DNA of 64,000 nt from Eunapius fragilis (taxonomy: Eukaryota > Porifera > Demospongiae > Spongillida > Spongillidae). This document shows, piece after piece, positions 23,089-33,239 of the stretch (position 1 is its first letter; each line of letters starts with the position of its first letter). The stretch spans positions 11,354,988-11,418,987 of the forward strand of contig OY811974.1 in the NCBI GenBank assembly GCA_963681505.1, written 5' to 3'. A program made the translations under genes and the position numbers. The notes below the pieces were generated by a model. That model was given only the letters and a program-made list of their open reading frames with translations, searched no databases and was not told the origin of the DNA.

Positions 23089-24998
23089 ATGGTTGAGAGC
23101 GGAGCCATAGTTCCGATGACATCGCTACCGTGTTTTCTGTTAGTAAGGTGGCTTGACGACGAAATGTTGAGCGTCATTTCTGAGAAAACCGTCCGACAAG
23201 GTGGCCAAACGTACGTGGGAGCTATGTCCAGTTCAAATGGTGTGGGGAAAAGCTTTCTGATGGTGAAGTGCTCGCAAAATCTGGTAAGAATACGTAAGAA
23301 TGTGTGCGTATATTGACTGAAAGAGAAATGATGATGTACCTATGTATGAATTGGTTATGGCGATTGTGTAGTTTACGGTCCCTAAATACAGGTACGTTAA
23401 TTAATATCGCGCACGGCGATGGAAGAGCGGTCTGCTGACCTTTTCTTCCTTCCTAGAGCGACTGGCTTATTGTACAAGCTAGTCTATTTAGGATCGGGCC
23501 AAGATAACGCTTCACTCCTTTTGATACTCGTGGTGCTAGTGGATATGTCAGCCAGCACATGTTTTACAATCATCAAAAGGAGTTAAGCATTAGTTGCCTC
23601 GGCCCAATCCTAAATGCATTGACGGACTTGTACAATAAGCCAGTATCGTTACATGCAAGTACAGGTCCTTTCTATGAGAGAACGGCAAAAACTTTTTTTG
23701 CTGTACACCTGGGTGAAATTCGATCAGGACAATTAATAGACACTAAGATGGATCATGCATGCATGGATTGAATGAATACGATGTCATGTCAAAAATGAAT
23801 AACAATGAAATAGATACTGTAAGATAAAGTACACTCGGTAAACTAGTCCTAGAGCTGTTTTATCTATAATATATTTCAATTCAGGTGATCGTCAAGATAA
23901 TAGATCAGCTAATTGCTATGGAGATCACACGTGATGAACTTCTTGAAAGTGCTGCGACAGAAGTTCATTCTACAACACCTACAATGTTGGATCCAATTGA
24001 GAGACCATCAAAGAAGAAGAAAAAAGCCTCCCAACATGAGCGCATACTAGCCCACAAAGACATTTTTGATCACCACGATAGGAAAGCAGCGTGGTGAGAA
24101 AAATAAGTGTCTACATGTACTTGTTTGTGAATGCACATTACAAAACAACTTAACTTTCAAGTGCAAGTGTAAAGCATGCATGGTATAATGATAGAATAAT
24201 GTCTTTTTATAGTTACTCTTAGTGTTGTGTACCAACTGAATGATATGAGAGGGACCACACTCAATCATGGTGATGTTTCTGTGAGTTGATTTTACATGTT
24301 CATGTAATTGTAAATATGTATAATTGATTCCATGCATTTAGGTGCAACTCCTAGATAATTTGGATAATGTTAACTCTTTTACAACCACTGCAGATAAGGT
24401 TCTGATTTGTTGTAATTACACAAAATAATCATTAACTGCATGTAATATTGTTTTGCAGGCACGCCACCAGACTGATCAGTCACCATTGTCATTTCCAGCT
24501 GGATCACATGCCCTTGTTGGTCGTAGTCAGTTTTCTGTGAGATCACCTTTACCAGTTGTCCGTTCCAATGCCTCTCTTGGTTGTAGTCAGTCTCCAATGC
24601 CTCTCTTGGTCGTAGTCAGTCACCTACTGCTTGTGTGAAAAGACATGTGTAGGTATGTGAAAATTTTGTTGCAATTAAGCAAGTCTAATAATTAAGGTAA
24701 TACTTGTAGGTTGAATTAGTAGAGGTGTATCTTTCTAAACGCCAGCTGGAAGAAGCGATAGACCAGAGCAACAACTCGCCTACTAAGCTGATACTGTATT
24801 TTTTACACCATCTGTCTTTGGCTTCATCAAGTTGTGGGGGTATAAGAAAATTTCCATGCCTCGATCAACAGAGATGTAATAGCTGCTTGTATACGTAAGT
24901 TTACTAATCGTATGCACTTCTTTCATTTACATAGTCCTTATTACCTACAGGCTTTGTGCAATCACAACATAAGGCGTATTGGTGGATGCCATAAATGA
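23089..24998 (+). CDS. BEN-domain protein gene (multi-exon), probably transposon-borne
   Basis: BEN domains are DNA- or protein-binding helical modules found in chromatin factors and in some viral and transposon proteins. Exon 1 (23089 to about 23283) starts MVESGAIVPMTSLPCFLLVR and continues WLDDEMLSVISEKTV, a small beta-rich N-terminus, and ends at donor CTG/gtaaga. Exon 2 (about 23886-24092) follows acceptor ttcaattcag and encodes IIDQLIAMEITRDELLE and a Lys-rich KKKKK patch. Exon 3 (from about 24461) is Ser/Pro-rich with a repeated SNASLG-C/R-SQS unit whose copies are out of frame. Exon 4 (24710-24894) has the BEN core VYLSKRQLEEAIDQSNNSPT, then LILYFLHHLSLASSSCGG, then LDQQRCNSCLY, with donor gtaagt. 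A last exon (about 24951-24998) may end RRIGGCHK. Phases around exon 3 do not fit cleanly, so the gene may be decayed or my limits may be off. Confidence 0.5.
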
Positions 24999-25494
24999 AA
25001 AGTGCATGTGCAAATTTTTGACGAAAACGGAATACCAATGCAAGTGTGAATGACAAGTCAAGCAACACAGTCGTCAATGAATGTTTGTAGTTGGACTCCT
25101 TTGCATTTTTCTTATTTGCATTTTGCATTTACCTGTTTTTTGCATATATTTTTTTGTTTTTTTTCACCTGGTGCTGTGACATTGTATGACTATTTAACAT
25201 TCTTAGACAACAACGTTGTTATGGATGTTAATTAACTACCTTGTTTTGGCTCACAACAACTTAACAACAGGTTGTAACAAGGTTGGAACAGTTTCAAATA
25301 CTTAGTAGTGACAAGCCAAAAACAAGCTTGTTTACATGGTTTAAACAACCTTGTTACATGGTTTAAACAACCTTGTTACATCGTTCAAACAACCTTGTAA
25401 ACAAGGTTGCTGCAAGCTTGCCACAAGCAAGCCATTTTTACTTGGGTTCCCCCTCCCTCTCCGACTTCTTCCCCTCTCTGTTGTGTCTTAGTAG

Positions 25495-26122
25495 TAGCAT
25501 GGAGCCAGTCTTCTATCGTGGAGACCTTCTCTTCCTCACTAACTACCAGAACGAGTCCCTCAAGGCTGGGGAGAAGTTTGTGTTCAAGGTCAAAGGTCGA
25601 GACATACCAATTGTGCACAGGGTTATCAAAGTCTACCAAAAGTGAGCTAACCACATAACCCCCACTCTGTATCATCACAATATTGGTCACTTGAATGATG
25701 GGGAGCACAATTCATTAATGGTTTAGACACCAGATATTTCAATCCTTTTCCCCTCCAACCCTGCCCAACAGATGATGTCAAACTTCTCACCAAGGACCAA
25801 AATAACCAGTTTGATGGCAGAGGTCTCGGACAGCTCTGGGTGTCTAGGGATGCGATAGCTGGTAGAGCCAGAGCCAAAGCTTATTATGTTCCATTTGGCT
25901 TGTATCTCCATATAAGGGCAAGTCAATTATAGAATACTTTGAGCTTCTCTGGTCTTAATACATATATGGTATAGAAATTTATGTTTTAGGTACATGTAGT
26001 TATTATGAGATACATATGTGAGGTTTCCCTGAGCTGCTAGGTTGCCATGGTGACAAACTGATTTTCCCCTTTTCTTACCATATGTTGGCATGTTGACCAT
26101 TGTGATGAATGACTATCCATAA
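25495..26122 (+). pseudogene. SEC11: SEC11-like signal peptidase catalytic subunit, partial three-exon copy
   Basis: SEC11 is the serine protease of the ER signal peptidase complex. Exon A (about 25495-25641) encodes MEPVFYRGDLLFLTNYQ, then GRDIPIVHRVIKVYQK. It holds the catalytic Ser just before MEP and the catalytic His in VHRV. Exon B (about 25772-25920) encodes DDVKLLTKDQNNQFDGRGL and then GQLWVSRDAIAGRARA. Exon C (about 26084-26122) encodes VGMLTIVMNDYP and a stop. Active SEC11 proteins have KGDNN where this copy has KDQNN, and residues around the RGLY segment are missing, so the catalytic Asp region looks damaged. Exon phases between A and B do not match, and the N-terminal membrane segment is not found. 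Introns are kept, so it came by DNA duplication, not by retroposition. A second copy of the exon C text (CCATTGTGATGAAT, then GACTATCCATAG) is at about 27035-27062. Confidence 0.8.
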
Positions 26123-27517
26123 CTCAAGGTGGGTTGTGTGTTGTGTGTGTGTGTGTGTGGACACAAGTATGGCTACGTGTATTTATATATCAGTTGTGTG
26201 CACGTGCATGTGGTACATGAATTGGTGCTATCTACGACCTTTAACAAAGCTACTTGTATGGGATTATTGTTAGTTTACATATCCAATGTTAGCAGTTAGG
26301 TTAGACACTCTGCTGCGTAGATCCGTGCTTATGGTAACCCAAAAATGCTATACATCTCAGATGGTCCAAGCTATTACTTGAGCCAGGAGTGAATTGAAAA
26401 TGTGGGGGTTTTTTGGTCCAGGGGAAGGAGTGGCCTTGTATAGAAAGGTTTTGATTTACCATACCTGCGATTATCATCTTAGAAAATTCATGCATGCAGT
26501 ATATTGTGGTTTCAGTATGATAGTGATTTTATCCTCCTCCCCAGTACCTGCTGCTTGGAGGACTAGGTGTGTGTGTACTTCTGCACAGGGTGTAGAACAA
26601 TTGAACATTGCAACATTGCTGTTTTGCATTCCTGTACAAATCATGTTGTTAATTAAACCACAACACTGTGTTACCTTGGTTGAGGAGTGGTCTTCAAAGG
26701 AGATTATTAATTCTTAGCTGGATGTCTGTGGAAAGTTATTTGGGACAGTGTCCAGCATAATCACTAATGTGGAAATTTTCAAATAGTTGTGTTGAAATGT
26801 GTGGCTTATTAAAAATTCTATGCATTAAAACTCTACAATGTAATTTAATTCTTGATGTGATATGATCAAAACATTTGATATTGGAACATTGCAGTTCAAG
26901 GAAAATCGAAACTTTTTATAACCCCACATATTTTCTCAAGTTGTAGTATGACTATTGCATTACAGAATTGTATTAATTTATGTAGTTATTATAGTATGCA
27001 ATTGTTAGATGGGTTGGGCCATGGTCTGACTGACCATTGTGATGAATCATCTGACTATCCATAGCTCAAGGTTGCTAAAGCTTATAGCTATGTAAAGCAT
27101 ATGATATTAGGAAATAACCATTACAACTATTGCTTGCACAAGGCTAATGAATCTGTTATGTAACAAATTAAAACAATATGTGTGTTACTAAAATGGTTGC
27201 CAGAAACTGGTATACAGAATGTGTCAAGCAAATCAACCTTCTGAGGTTATCTATAAACTTTGAACACAACATTTGCAAAGGCATTTCTATGCTCTCTCTT
27301 GCTTTGTGTACAGTTTTGTATCCCCCAGATAAGATAATTGGTCTGGTGACAAGGTTACCATTAACATGCTGAATTCATGCATGCATCATTGTATATTTAA
27401 GCATCTAGCCACATATACTTGAACACTACTCATCGATCATCCTTACATGTATGATGTGTGCATACATGTGTAAGCATCAGTGACTTGGCTGCCTAAAACA
27501 ATCAGTTTTAATTTACC
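26123..27517. other. Intergenic, no gene recognised
   Basis: Apart from the duplicated SEC11 tail near 27035-27062 and a short TG run at 26139-26158, nothing was recognised. Confidence 0.5.
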
Positions 27518-27803
27518 ACAAGTAAATAAAAACATTCTCTACGAGAAAGTTGGTGGGATATAGGATTTGATTATGACATTGGTGGTGTAAAAAGCAAGGA
27601 AACAAGGTCTTATCAGAAGGGAAAATGTCATAGTCCTATATTTAGCACATTTCTAGGGCATGTGTTGTTTGTGTGCTAAATATAGGACTATGACATTTTC
27701 CCTTCTGATAAGACCTTGTTTCCTTGCTTTTTACACCACCAATGTCATAATCAAATCCTATATCCCACCAACTTTCTCGTAGAGAATGTTTTTATTTACT
27801 TGT
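27518..27803. mobile_element. Hairpin MITE, family H1, copy 2
   Basis: The ends are ACAAGTAAATAAAAAC and its inverse, and the arms are almost fully complementary (inner tract TTTAGCACATTTCTAGGGCA with its loop near 27660). It is very close in sequence to copy 3 at 30450. Confidence 0.95.
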
Positions 27804-27837
27804 TTTCTTAATTTTTTTTTCATATATTATATAAAAG

Positions 27838-28181
27838 CGAGTCCTCCAGCCGATTCTGAAGCTATTGGTGAAAATTTCATCGCTTAGAAATGTTCCTGTC
27901 CTGAGTTATGCGTTGCCAAGAAGGAGGAGAAGGAGAATAAGAAGACGACCCGCCCCTTGTTACGAGACTGGGTACGAGGACGGGCAGTACACTCTTGTTC
28001 TCAACAACCACGCGGTTCAGCGACATGAAACAAAAACGAAACTACTCATTTTTGACTTCTAGATCGATTGCTAAAACAAGCTACACGATCCGATCGTCGG
28101 GAGTGTTGTTACAGACGGGTCGCGTTTTTTTAATGACATTCATAGTCGGGGTCAAATCCTATATGGAAGTTTCTAACGATT
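27838..28181 (-). repeat. Repeat R, copy 1
   Basis: The block holds TTCTGAAGCTATTGGTG, GAGTTATGCGTTGCCAAGAA, a GAA/GAAG tract, GGTACGAGGACGGGCAGTAC and GGGGTCAAATCCTATATGG. It is nearly identical to copy 2 (31849-32216) and clearly related to inverted copies at 49.1 and 51.1 kb. Here the end hairpin is cut off after TTTCTAACG. Short open frames run through it but are not supported as genes. Confidence 0.85.
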
Positions 28182-28258
28182 ATAAATTCAAATATGCAAA
28201 GATAACTAGCAATAATAACTTAATATGCTACATCTAATCTCAATGTGGCTATTCATCT

Positions 28259-29450
28259 TCAGTTGGGCACAGTTACCATCAGCCATGGTTTGCAGGCTGG
28301 AAGGACTTCCACTTGCACTCTGAAGTAGAGGCTGTCATCCTTCAAATACTGACACTGTTTATCTTCCTGGAGGTCCAGCTCATCATGAGGAATGAAGTGA
28401 GGTGCACCCCATCCTCTACCCCTCTCTCCACTGAGCACTCTTCTATTGTATTTATCTGCTTCATCTGAAGTGTTATCAAATGATTCTAAGTAATGACCAT
28501 CATCCTTGAGCTGGTTGAGAAGGGTGATTGTACACTTGTATCTGATTGGCCATGTGAGGGTATCATCATTGTCTCCCTTCATCAGGTAGATGAATACAGA
28601 CACATGTGTACCTTTACCATCATCACTTCCATTGGCATATACTCGGAGGCAAATTTTATAGCCAGAGGGATGGGTATAAAATCCTGGACTGTACCAATCT
28701 CTTTTTTAAATTTTCAACTGTCTAAATCCAGACATTTTAATAACACATGGAGTGCACTTTTGGTATTGCCCCAAACTTTTCATAGCTAGATCAAGATGTT
28801 GGCCAAAAGAGTTGGCTTTGTGGTCTTCCATTGCTTGTCTTTGTGATGTGTTGGTACATCCTACATCCTTATATGGGCAATGGATAGTCTCAAATGGACA
28901 CTTCAAGAGGTGAGAACATATTTCCTTCCTTTTAATGTTAACTCCGCATCTATTGCTGCGACAGGGAACTTTGAAATCAGGACATTCATCAAGATGGCCA
29001 CCAGTCATCTCCTTACATGTCCCTTTGAACTTGCAATGTTCACAGGTGTGTTTCCTAAGAGCACACACTTTAGTATTATGAAGGTGAAGGTTGTGACGGA
29101 TAGTATGGTCTCCACAGCCATTAGCACAAGGGACTAAAACATATCCACATATTTCAAGGTGATCTTCAAGCAATCTTAACTCATTTACCCAGGGACAGCC
29201 GGTGGATGTACACTTCACTCTGAGGTCTTTGACCTTTCTAGCACTCTTCCTATCGGGAAATGCATCCAGTGGTTGGCGACATGTGGGGCATTTCCCTGAG
29301 ACGCTTTTCTGCTGGTCATGACATGACTTGCAGTACAGCTTGGCACACTCACACTTGGTTTGTTGATGGTCTCGAGCAGGGAGAAGACAGATGACACAGT
29401 AGTCATCATCGTGAGGGACATCAACAATTTCGCAATCATATCCACCAACA
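28259..29450 (-). pseudogene. TRAF-like gene copy 2 (RING, TRAF zinc fingers, MATH), interrupted by one in-frame stop
   Basis: This is a paralogue of copy 1 at 2.7-4.0 kb, with the same order. The RING-like block is CVICLLPARDHQQTKCECAK, then CKSC and CPTCRQPLDAFPD. TRAF zinc fingers follow (CPWVNELRLLEDHLEIC, HTCEHCKFKGTCKEM, CPDFKVPC and CPYKDVGC). The MATH domain starts WYSPGFYTHPSGYKIC and ends YLKDDSLYFRVQVEVLPA before the stop at 28259. A single TAA at 28706-28708 in GFRQLKI/KRDWYS separates the two parts, and the frame is unchanged across it. The exon begins at acceptor tttacctccacag (exon edge about 29450), at the same codon as copy 1. It may be a pseudogene, or it may yield a RING-zinc-finger protein without MATH. 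Confidence 0.7.
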
Positions 29451-29545
29451 CTGTGGAGGTAAATCAATAAGTTTGTGTATGTTGTGTATGTTGAGCTACA
29501 AAGATCTTGGCATGCCCAGTAGCCATGTAGATCACTTACGAACAC

Positions 29546-30240
29546 AGAACAATTATATGGGTTTCATTAAAATAGCATCATGCAGTTTTGTGTTTCAATA
29601 AATAACATTACCAGGGGTTATGGGTTCTACAAATACCAACAAGTGGTTTGCGCGTTCATACATGAGACCAAACAAATCATAAATAACATATGTACAAATG
29701 TACATTAAACCTTTCATGTTAAACAGAAAATGAAGCACATAAAACATATCACAAAACATTTAAGTTAGGCGTTGCCCAACTACGTTTGTATGGCTTGCTT
29801 TAGTCTTCTCACACCTCTTTTTCATAAGCCGTAGGGCTGGGACATTTGTACTAGCATTGTAAAACACACACTTGTATGTGTGCATGTGTGTGTACGTGCG
29901 CTTGTGTGTAAATGCTAGGACAAAATACACCAATACATCTTAATATCATGTCCATGAATTCGAGCACAGTTTAAGCCCATTTTGTCAAATCTCCTAAAAA
30001 CAAAAAATTATCTCATTAGGTCCCATACTATAAAAATGATTTAGTGTTTTGAAACAACTCTCTGCATAGTGTATGGCGCAATTTGCACTTTTATATCTTA
30101 GCTGATTGCAGCCTGCATTTGTTTGAAGCCGCGAGGTCCAGCCCTTACCGATAAAAGGTGCACTTTTTTCGTACTGCTTATTACATTCTAAAACAAATGC
30201 AGTTAGTTGAATTAGACTATAAAAATCGAAAAAATATGCT
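29546..30240. other. Intergenic, no gene recognised
   Basis: AT-rich with short TG-rich patches near 29870-29910. No gene or repeat partner was seen. Confidence 0.5.
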
Positions 30241-30276
30241 GCCTATGTACGCAAGGCGGATCCACGAATTTTGAAA

Positions 30277-30308
<32 letters not shown>

Positions 30309-30449
30309 CAATAATGAAAAGTTAGAATTATGTGAGAAATAGGCGTGGTTCACCGAAACGGGGTTGGTGTGGGAGGGGGATATGCCCCTTCCCGCGCGAA
30401 GCGCGGACGCTTTGGGTAGCTGTACGTTCAAAATGCAATTTAAAATGCT
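30241..30449. repeat. G-tract repeat relic
   Basis: GGCGGATCCACGAATTTTGA followed by a run of about 28 G and GGGCACC resembles the ends of the G-rich elements at 32.24-32.30 and 51.3-51.8 kb. No coding capacity is seen. Confidence 0.5.
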
Positions 30450-30735
30450 ACAAGTAAATAAAAACATTCTCTACGAGAAAGTTGGTGGGATATAGGATTT
30501 GATTATGACGTTGGTGGTGTAAAAAGCAAGGAAACAAGGTCTTATCAGAAGGGAAAATGTCATAGTCCTATATTTAGCACATTTCTAGAGCATGTGTTGT
30601 TTGTGTGCTAAATATAGGACTATGACATTTTCCCTTCTGATAAGACCTTGTTTCCTTGCTTTTTACACCACCAATGTCATAATCAAATCCTATATCCCAC
30701 CAACTTTCTCGTAGAGAATGTTTTTATTTACTTGT
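30450..30735. mobile_element. Hairpin MITE, family H1, copy 3
   Basis: Almost identical to copy 2, with both ends intact (ACAAGTAAATAAAAAC and its inverse). The right flank TTTTCTT is also shared with copy 2. Confidence 0.95.
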
Positions 30736-30777
30736 TTTCTTTATTTTTTTTCATACTCATTTAATTATACAAGACAT

Positions 30778-30910
30778 TAGTCTCGTACCCAGACCGTCTA
30801 TGACGTAAGCGATTATCGCTGTAAACACTACGTCCATACGTATGGACGTAGTGATTATACTGTTTACAGCGATAATCGCTTACGTAATAGACGGTCTGGG
30901 TACGAGACTA
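30778..30910. mobile_element. 133-bp hairpin MITE with 9-bp target duplication
   Basis: TAGTCTCGTACCCAGACCGT at the left is inverted at the right, and the arms pair to a small loop around ACGTCCATACGTATGGACGT. ACAAGACAT occurs on both sides (30769-30777 and 30911-30919), a 9-bp duplication as made by Mutator-like (MULE) and some Merlin elements. Confidence 0.9.
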
Positions 30911-30945
30911 ACAAGACATAGGAGGCTGATAGTCGATTGTTTATC

Positions 30946-31841
30946 CATAGATTAATGACCTTATAGATACGGGATTGGAAACGCTATATACGCTAGTATT
31001 ACGTATGTATGTTCCATCATCGTTTCGCATGAATCTAATTAAAAAGCGCGGGCTCTTGTCAAGGGGAGGTGAAGAAACTGTCCTGAACAGAGACAGCAAA
31101 GGTACAAGAAAGCAGTTGACGATATAAATAGTCGTATAGAAACTTGTGTAATCAGAAAACACGTTCAAATGATTCGGCTTTTAAACCTTGTGCTTTATAC
31201 GATGGTTAAACGGCTGTATCAGGTCATGCGAATAGGAAGTGAAATTTTTGCGCTGATTACTGTGGCGACACAGAATAGCTTTAAGCGTTGAAACCTCGTT
31301 ACACAGCAAAGGCAGAGATGGTAGTGTTGCGTAGGGTTCGTTGCAAACTTGTAGTTGTTACACAAAAAGAGATTCAGAGCTTCAAACTCAAATTTGCGCG
31401 TTTTGAACCTCCAGCAGCTCGCAGGCTGTTGTTGTGACATGGTACAAAACTATGGCTTTTGGTTAGTATTTTACCAATCTAGAAAGGTCGATGGGTTGCG
31501 TGGTGTATGTTAAAGTCTTCTACACATATTGGTTCTAAAGATATACGGCCCACTATGCACATAAATGATCGCGTTCTTCTTGGTCGTATCACTCGTATGT
31601 ATATTTTTATGGTTGTATCGTGCAGGTCATGTATCGACAAGGTCGCCTAGCATCAAAGCGCAAATACGAAAGGTGTACTAGACAATGTACTTCACTGACG
31701 GTTTTGAAACCTGGAAGAAAGCTAGAGTGTTCCACCTCGTACATCAAACATGACGTCATGCATACGTGATTCTGAAACGATGATAGAATCGTGCAATGTA
31801 CAGCGTTTCCAATCCCGTATCTATAAGGTCATTAATCTATG
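30946..31841. mobile_element. 896-bp terminal-inverted-repeat transposon with 7-bp target duplication (possibly P-like)
   Basis: The left end CATAGATTAATGACCTTATA (inverted repeat about 39 bp, running on to GATACGGGATTGGAAACGC) is inverted at the right end. GTTTATC flanks both sides (30939-30945 and 31842-31848). A 7- to 8-bp duplication and a CAT- start would suit the P superfamily, but no transposase is visible, so the assignment is weak. The element interrupts R copy 2. Confidence 0.85.
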
Positions 31842-31848
31842 GTTTATC

Positions 31849-32216
31849 AAAGTATTATATTATATAAAAGCGCGTCCTTCAGCCGATTCTGAAGCTATTG
31901 GTGAAATTTTCATCGCTTTATAGAAATGTTCCTGTCCTGAGTTATGCGTTGCCAAGAAGAAGGAGAAGACGACCCGCCCCTTGTTCCGAGACTGGGTACG
32001 AGGACGGGCAGTACACTCTTGTTCTCAACAACCACGCGGTTCAGCGACATGAAACAAAAACGAAACTACTCATTTTTGACTTCTAGATCGATTGCTAAAA
32101 CAAGCTACACGATCCGATCGTCGGGAGTGTTGTTACAGACGGGTCGCGTTTTTTTAATGACATTCATAGTCGGGGTCAAATCCTATATGGAAGTTTCTAA
32201 CGAAACTTCCGATAGT
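31849..32216 (-). repeat. Repeat R, copy 2 (its far end lies at about 30920-30945, before the nested transposon)
   Basis: Nearly identical to R copy 1 but with the end hairpin complete: GGAAGTTTC, spacer TAAC, GAAACTTCC, then GATAGTGCG. On the far side, AGTCGATTGTTTATC at about 30931-30945 continues at 31849 once the nested element is removed, as shown by R copy 3 (AGTCGATTGTTTACC near 34961). Confidence 0.85.
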
Positions 32217-32315
32217 GCGTGACTATGAATATATAATTAGACGAACGAAAGGAGGGGGGGGGGGGGGAGCAAGTGCCCCCGGTTCCCCCCCCCCCCTGGA
32301 TTAACCACTGGTACG

Positions 32316-33105
32316 CAGGGCTGCCGCGATATGGTCTTCTGCCGATATCGTCCATATCGCGATATATCGCGATATGAGTAAAATATCGCGATATGTATCG
32401 CGATATATATTTATGGTTATTAAAGTGATGAAATTAATGATCATTGGTGATATTAAAGTATTCATTGCTATTAATTTCAAATAATCTTTATTGAGGCTAC
32501 GCGTTATGGCGGGATCAAAAGAAGCGACTGATAGACCGTCCTACCATGCTGTAGGGAAAGAGGATATTGTGGCCGTTGACCGCAAAACGTTTAGGAGTGA
32601 CGTGTGGGAACATTTTGGGTGGTATAGGAAAGCTCCTGGGTTGTATCAGCCTGGTTGTATGCAACATGAAGTCCACTTCCCTCATGTTGCCAAACTGGCA
32701 AGGAAGTACCTATCAATTCCAGTCTCCACTGCACCTGCAGAAAGGGTTTTCTCCACAGCCAAAAATATACTCCAGAAGAAACGATGGAGGATTCCGCTGC
32801 CAGAACGACTGGGGAAATGCATATTCCTGAGGCATAATGCTAAATTGTTTTAATTAAATGGCTTGTATGCACCGCATGCACGCGTACATTTATCGCCGTT
32901 TCAAATACACATGCTGATATTTCGTTATTACTCTAATTTCTGCCAATCACCGTGCTTTTCCGTCTATTTCCGCGCAAGTTTTTATCATGAAAATCCCCAA
33001 AAGATATCGCGAAACGCCAAAACAAATATCGCGATATATCGCATATCGCGATATATAAAAAATATCGCGATATATCGTATATCGCGATATATCGCGACAG
33101 CCCTG
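32316..33105 (+). mobile_element. hAT transposon derivative, 790 bp, 8-bp target duplication
   Basis: The ends are CAGGGCTG and CAGCCCTG, the classic hAT terminus. CTGGTACG is duplicated on both sides (32308-32315 and 33106-33113). Each end is followed by an array of the palindromic motif ATATCGCGATAT (about 32330-32412 and 33005-33098). Only the C-terminal part of a transposase is left inside, so it is an internally deleted, non-autonomous copy. Confidence 0.95.
32491..32853 (+). pseudogene. C-terminal hAT transposase fragment (dimerisation region)
   Basis: The 120-residue frame ends with FPHVAKLARKYLSIPVSTAP, then AERVFSTAKNILQKKR and LFLRHN-like text (IFLRHNAKLF). This is the conserved hAT C-terminal dimerisation segment, with the S-x-x-x-ERxFS motif. 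The DDE and BED parts are missing. The frame lies between the two terminal motif arrays of the hAT derivative. Confidence 0.9.
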
Positions 33106-33239
33106 CTGGTACGCTCTATCGTTTCCACTTGTGTGATTTACCAGACGATGGCTTTGGTCTCATACCCATTCCTATTTATGTCAGTCATTGCGCACTTGCT
33201 CATAACCAATAAAATTGGTGCGTGTTGTATCACTATCAG

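Larger units (their letters stand above)
21285..25446. mobile_element. 4.2 kb DNA transposon carrying a transposase-like gene and a BEN-domain gene in opposite orientations
   Basis: The outer ends are inverted: CCCAAGTAAAAATGGC at 21285 and GCCATTTTTACTTGGG ending at 25446. Inside each end are variable repeats built from ACAAGCTTGT, GGTTGTAGAAGG and ACAACCTTGT, including about three 22-bp copies (ATGGTTTAAACAACCTTGTT) near 25335-25405. Flanking TT on both sides may be a 2-bp target duplication. Between the ends lie a minus-strand transposase-like gene (about 22905 down to 22080) and a plus-strand BEN-domain gene (23089-24998) that diverge from a spacer of about 100 bp. A 2-3 bp target, inverted ends and subterminal repeats suggest a CACTA-like (CMC) element, but this family call is tentative. 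It lies just upstream of the SEC11-like exons, perhaps inside a former intron. Confidence 0.7.
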
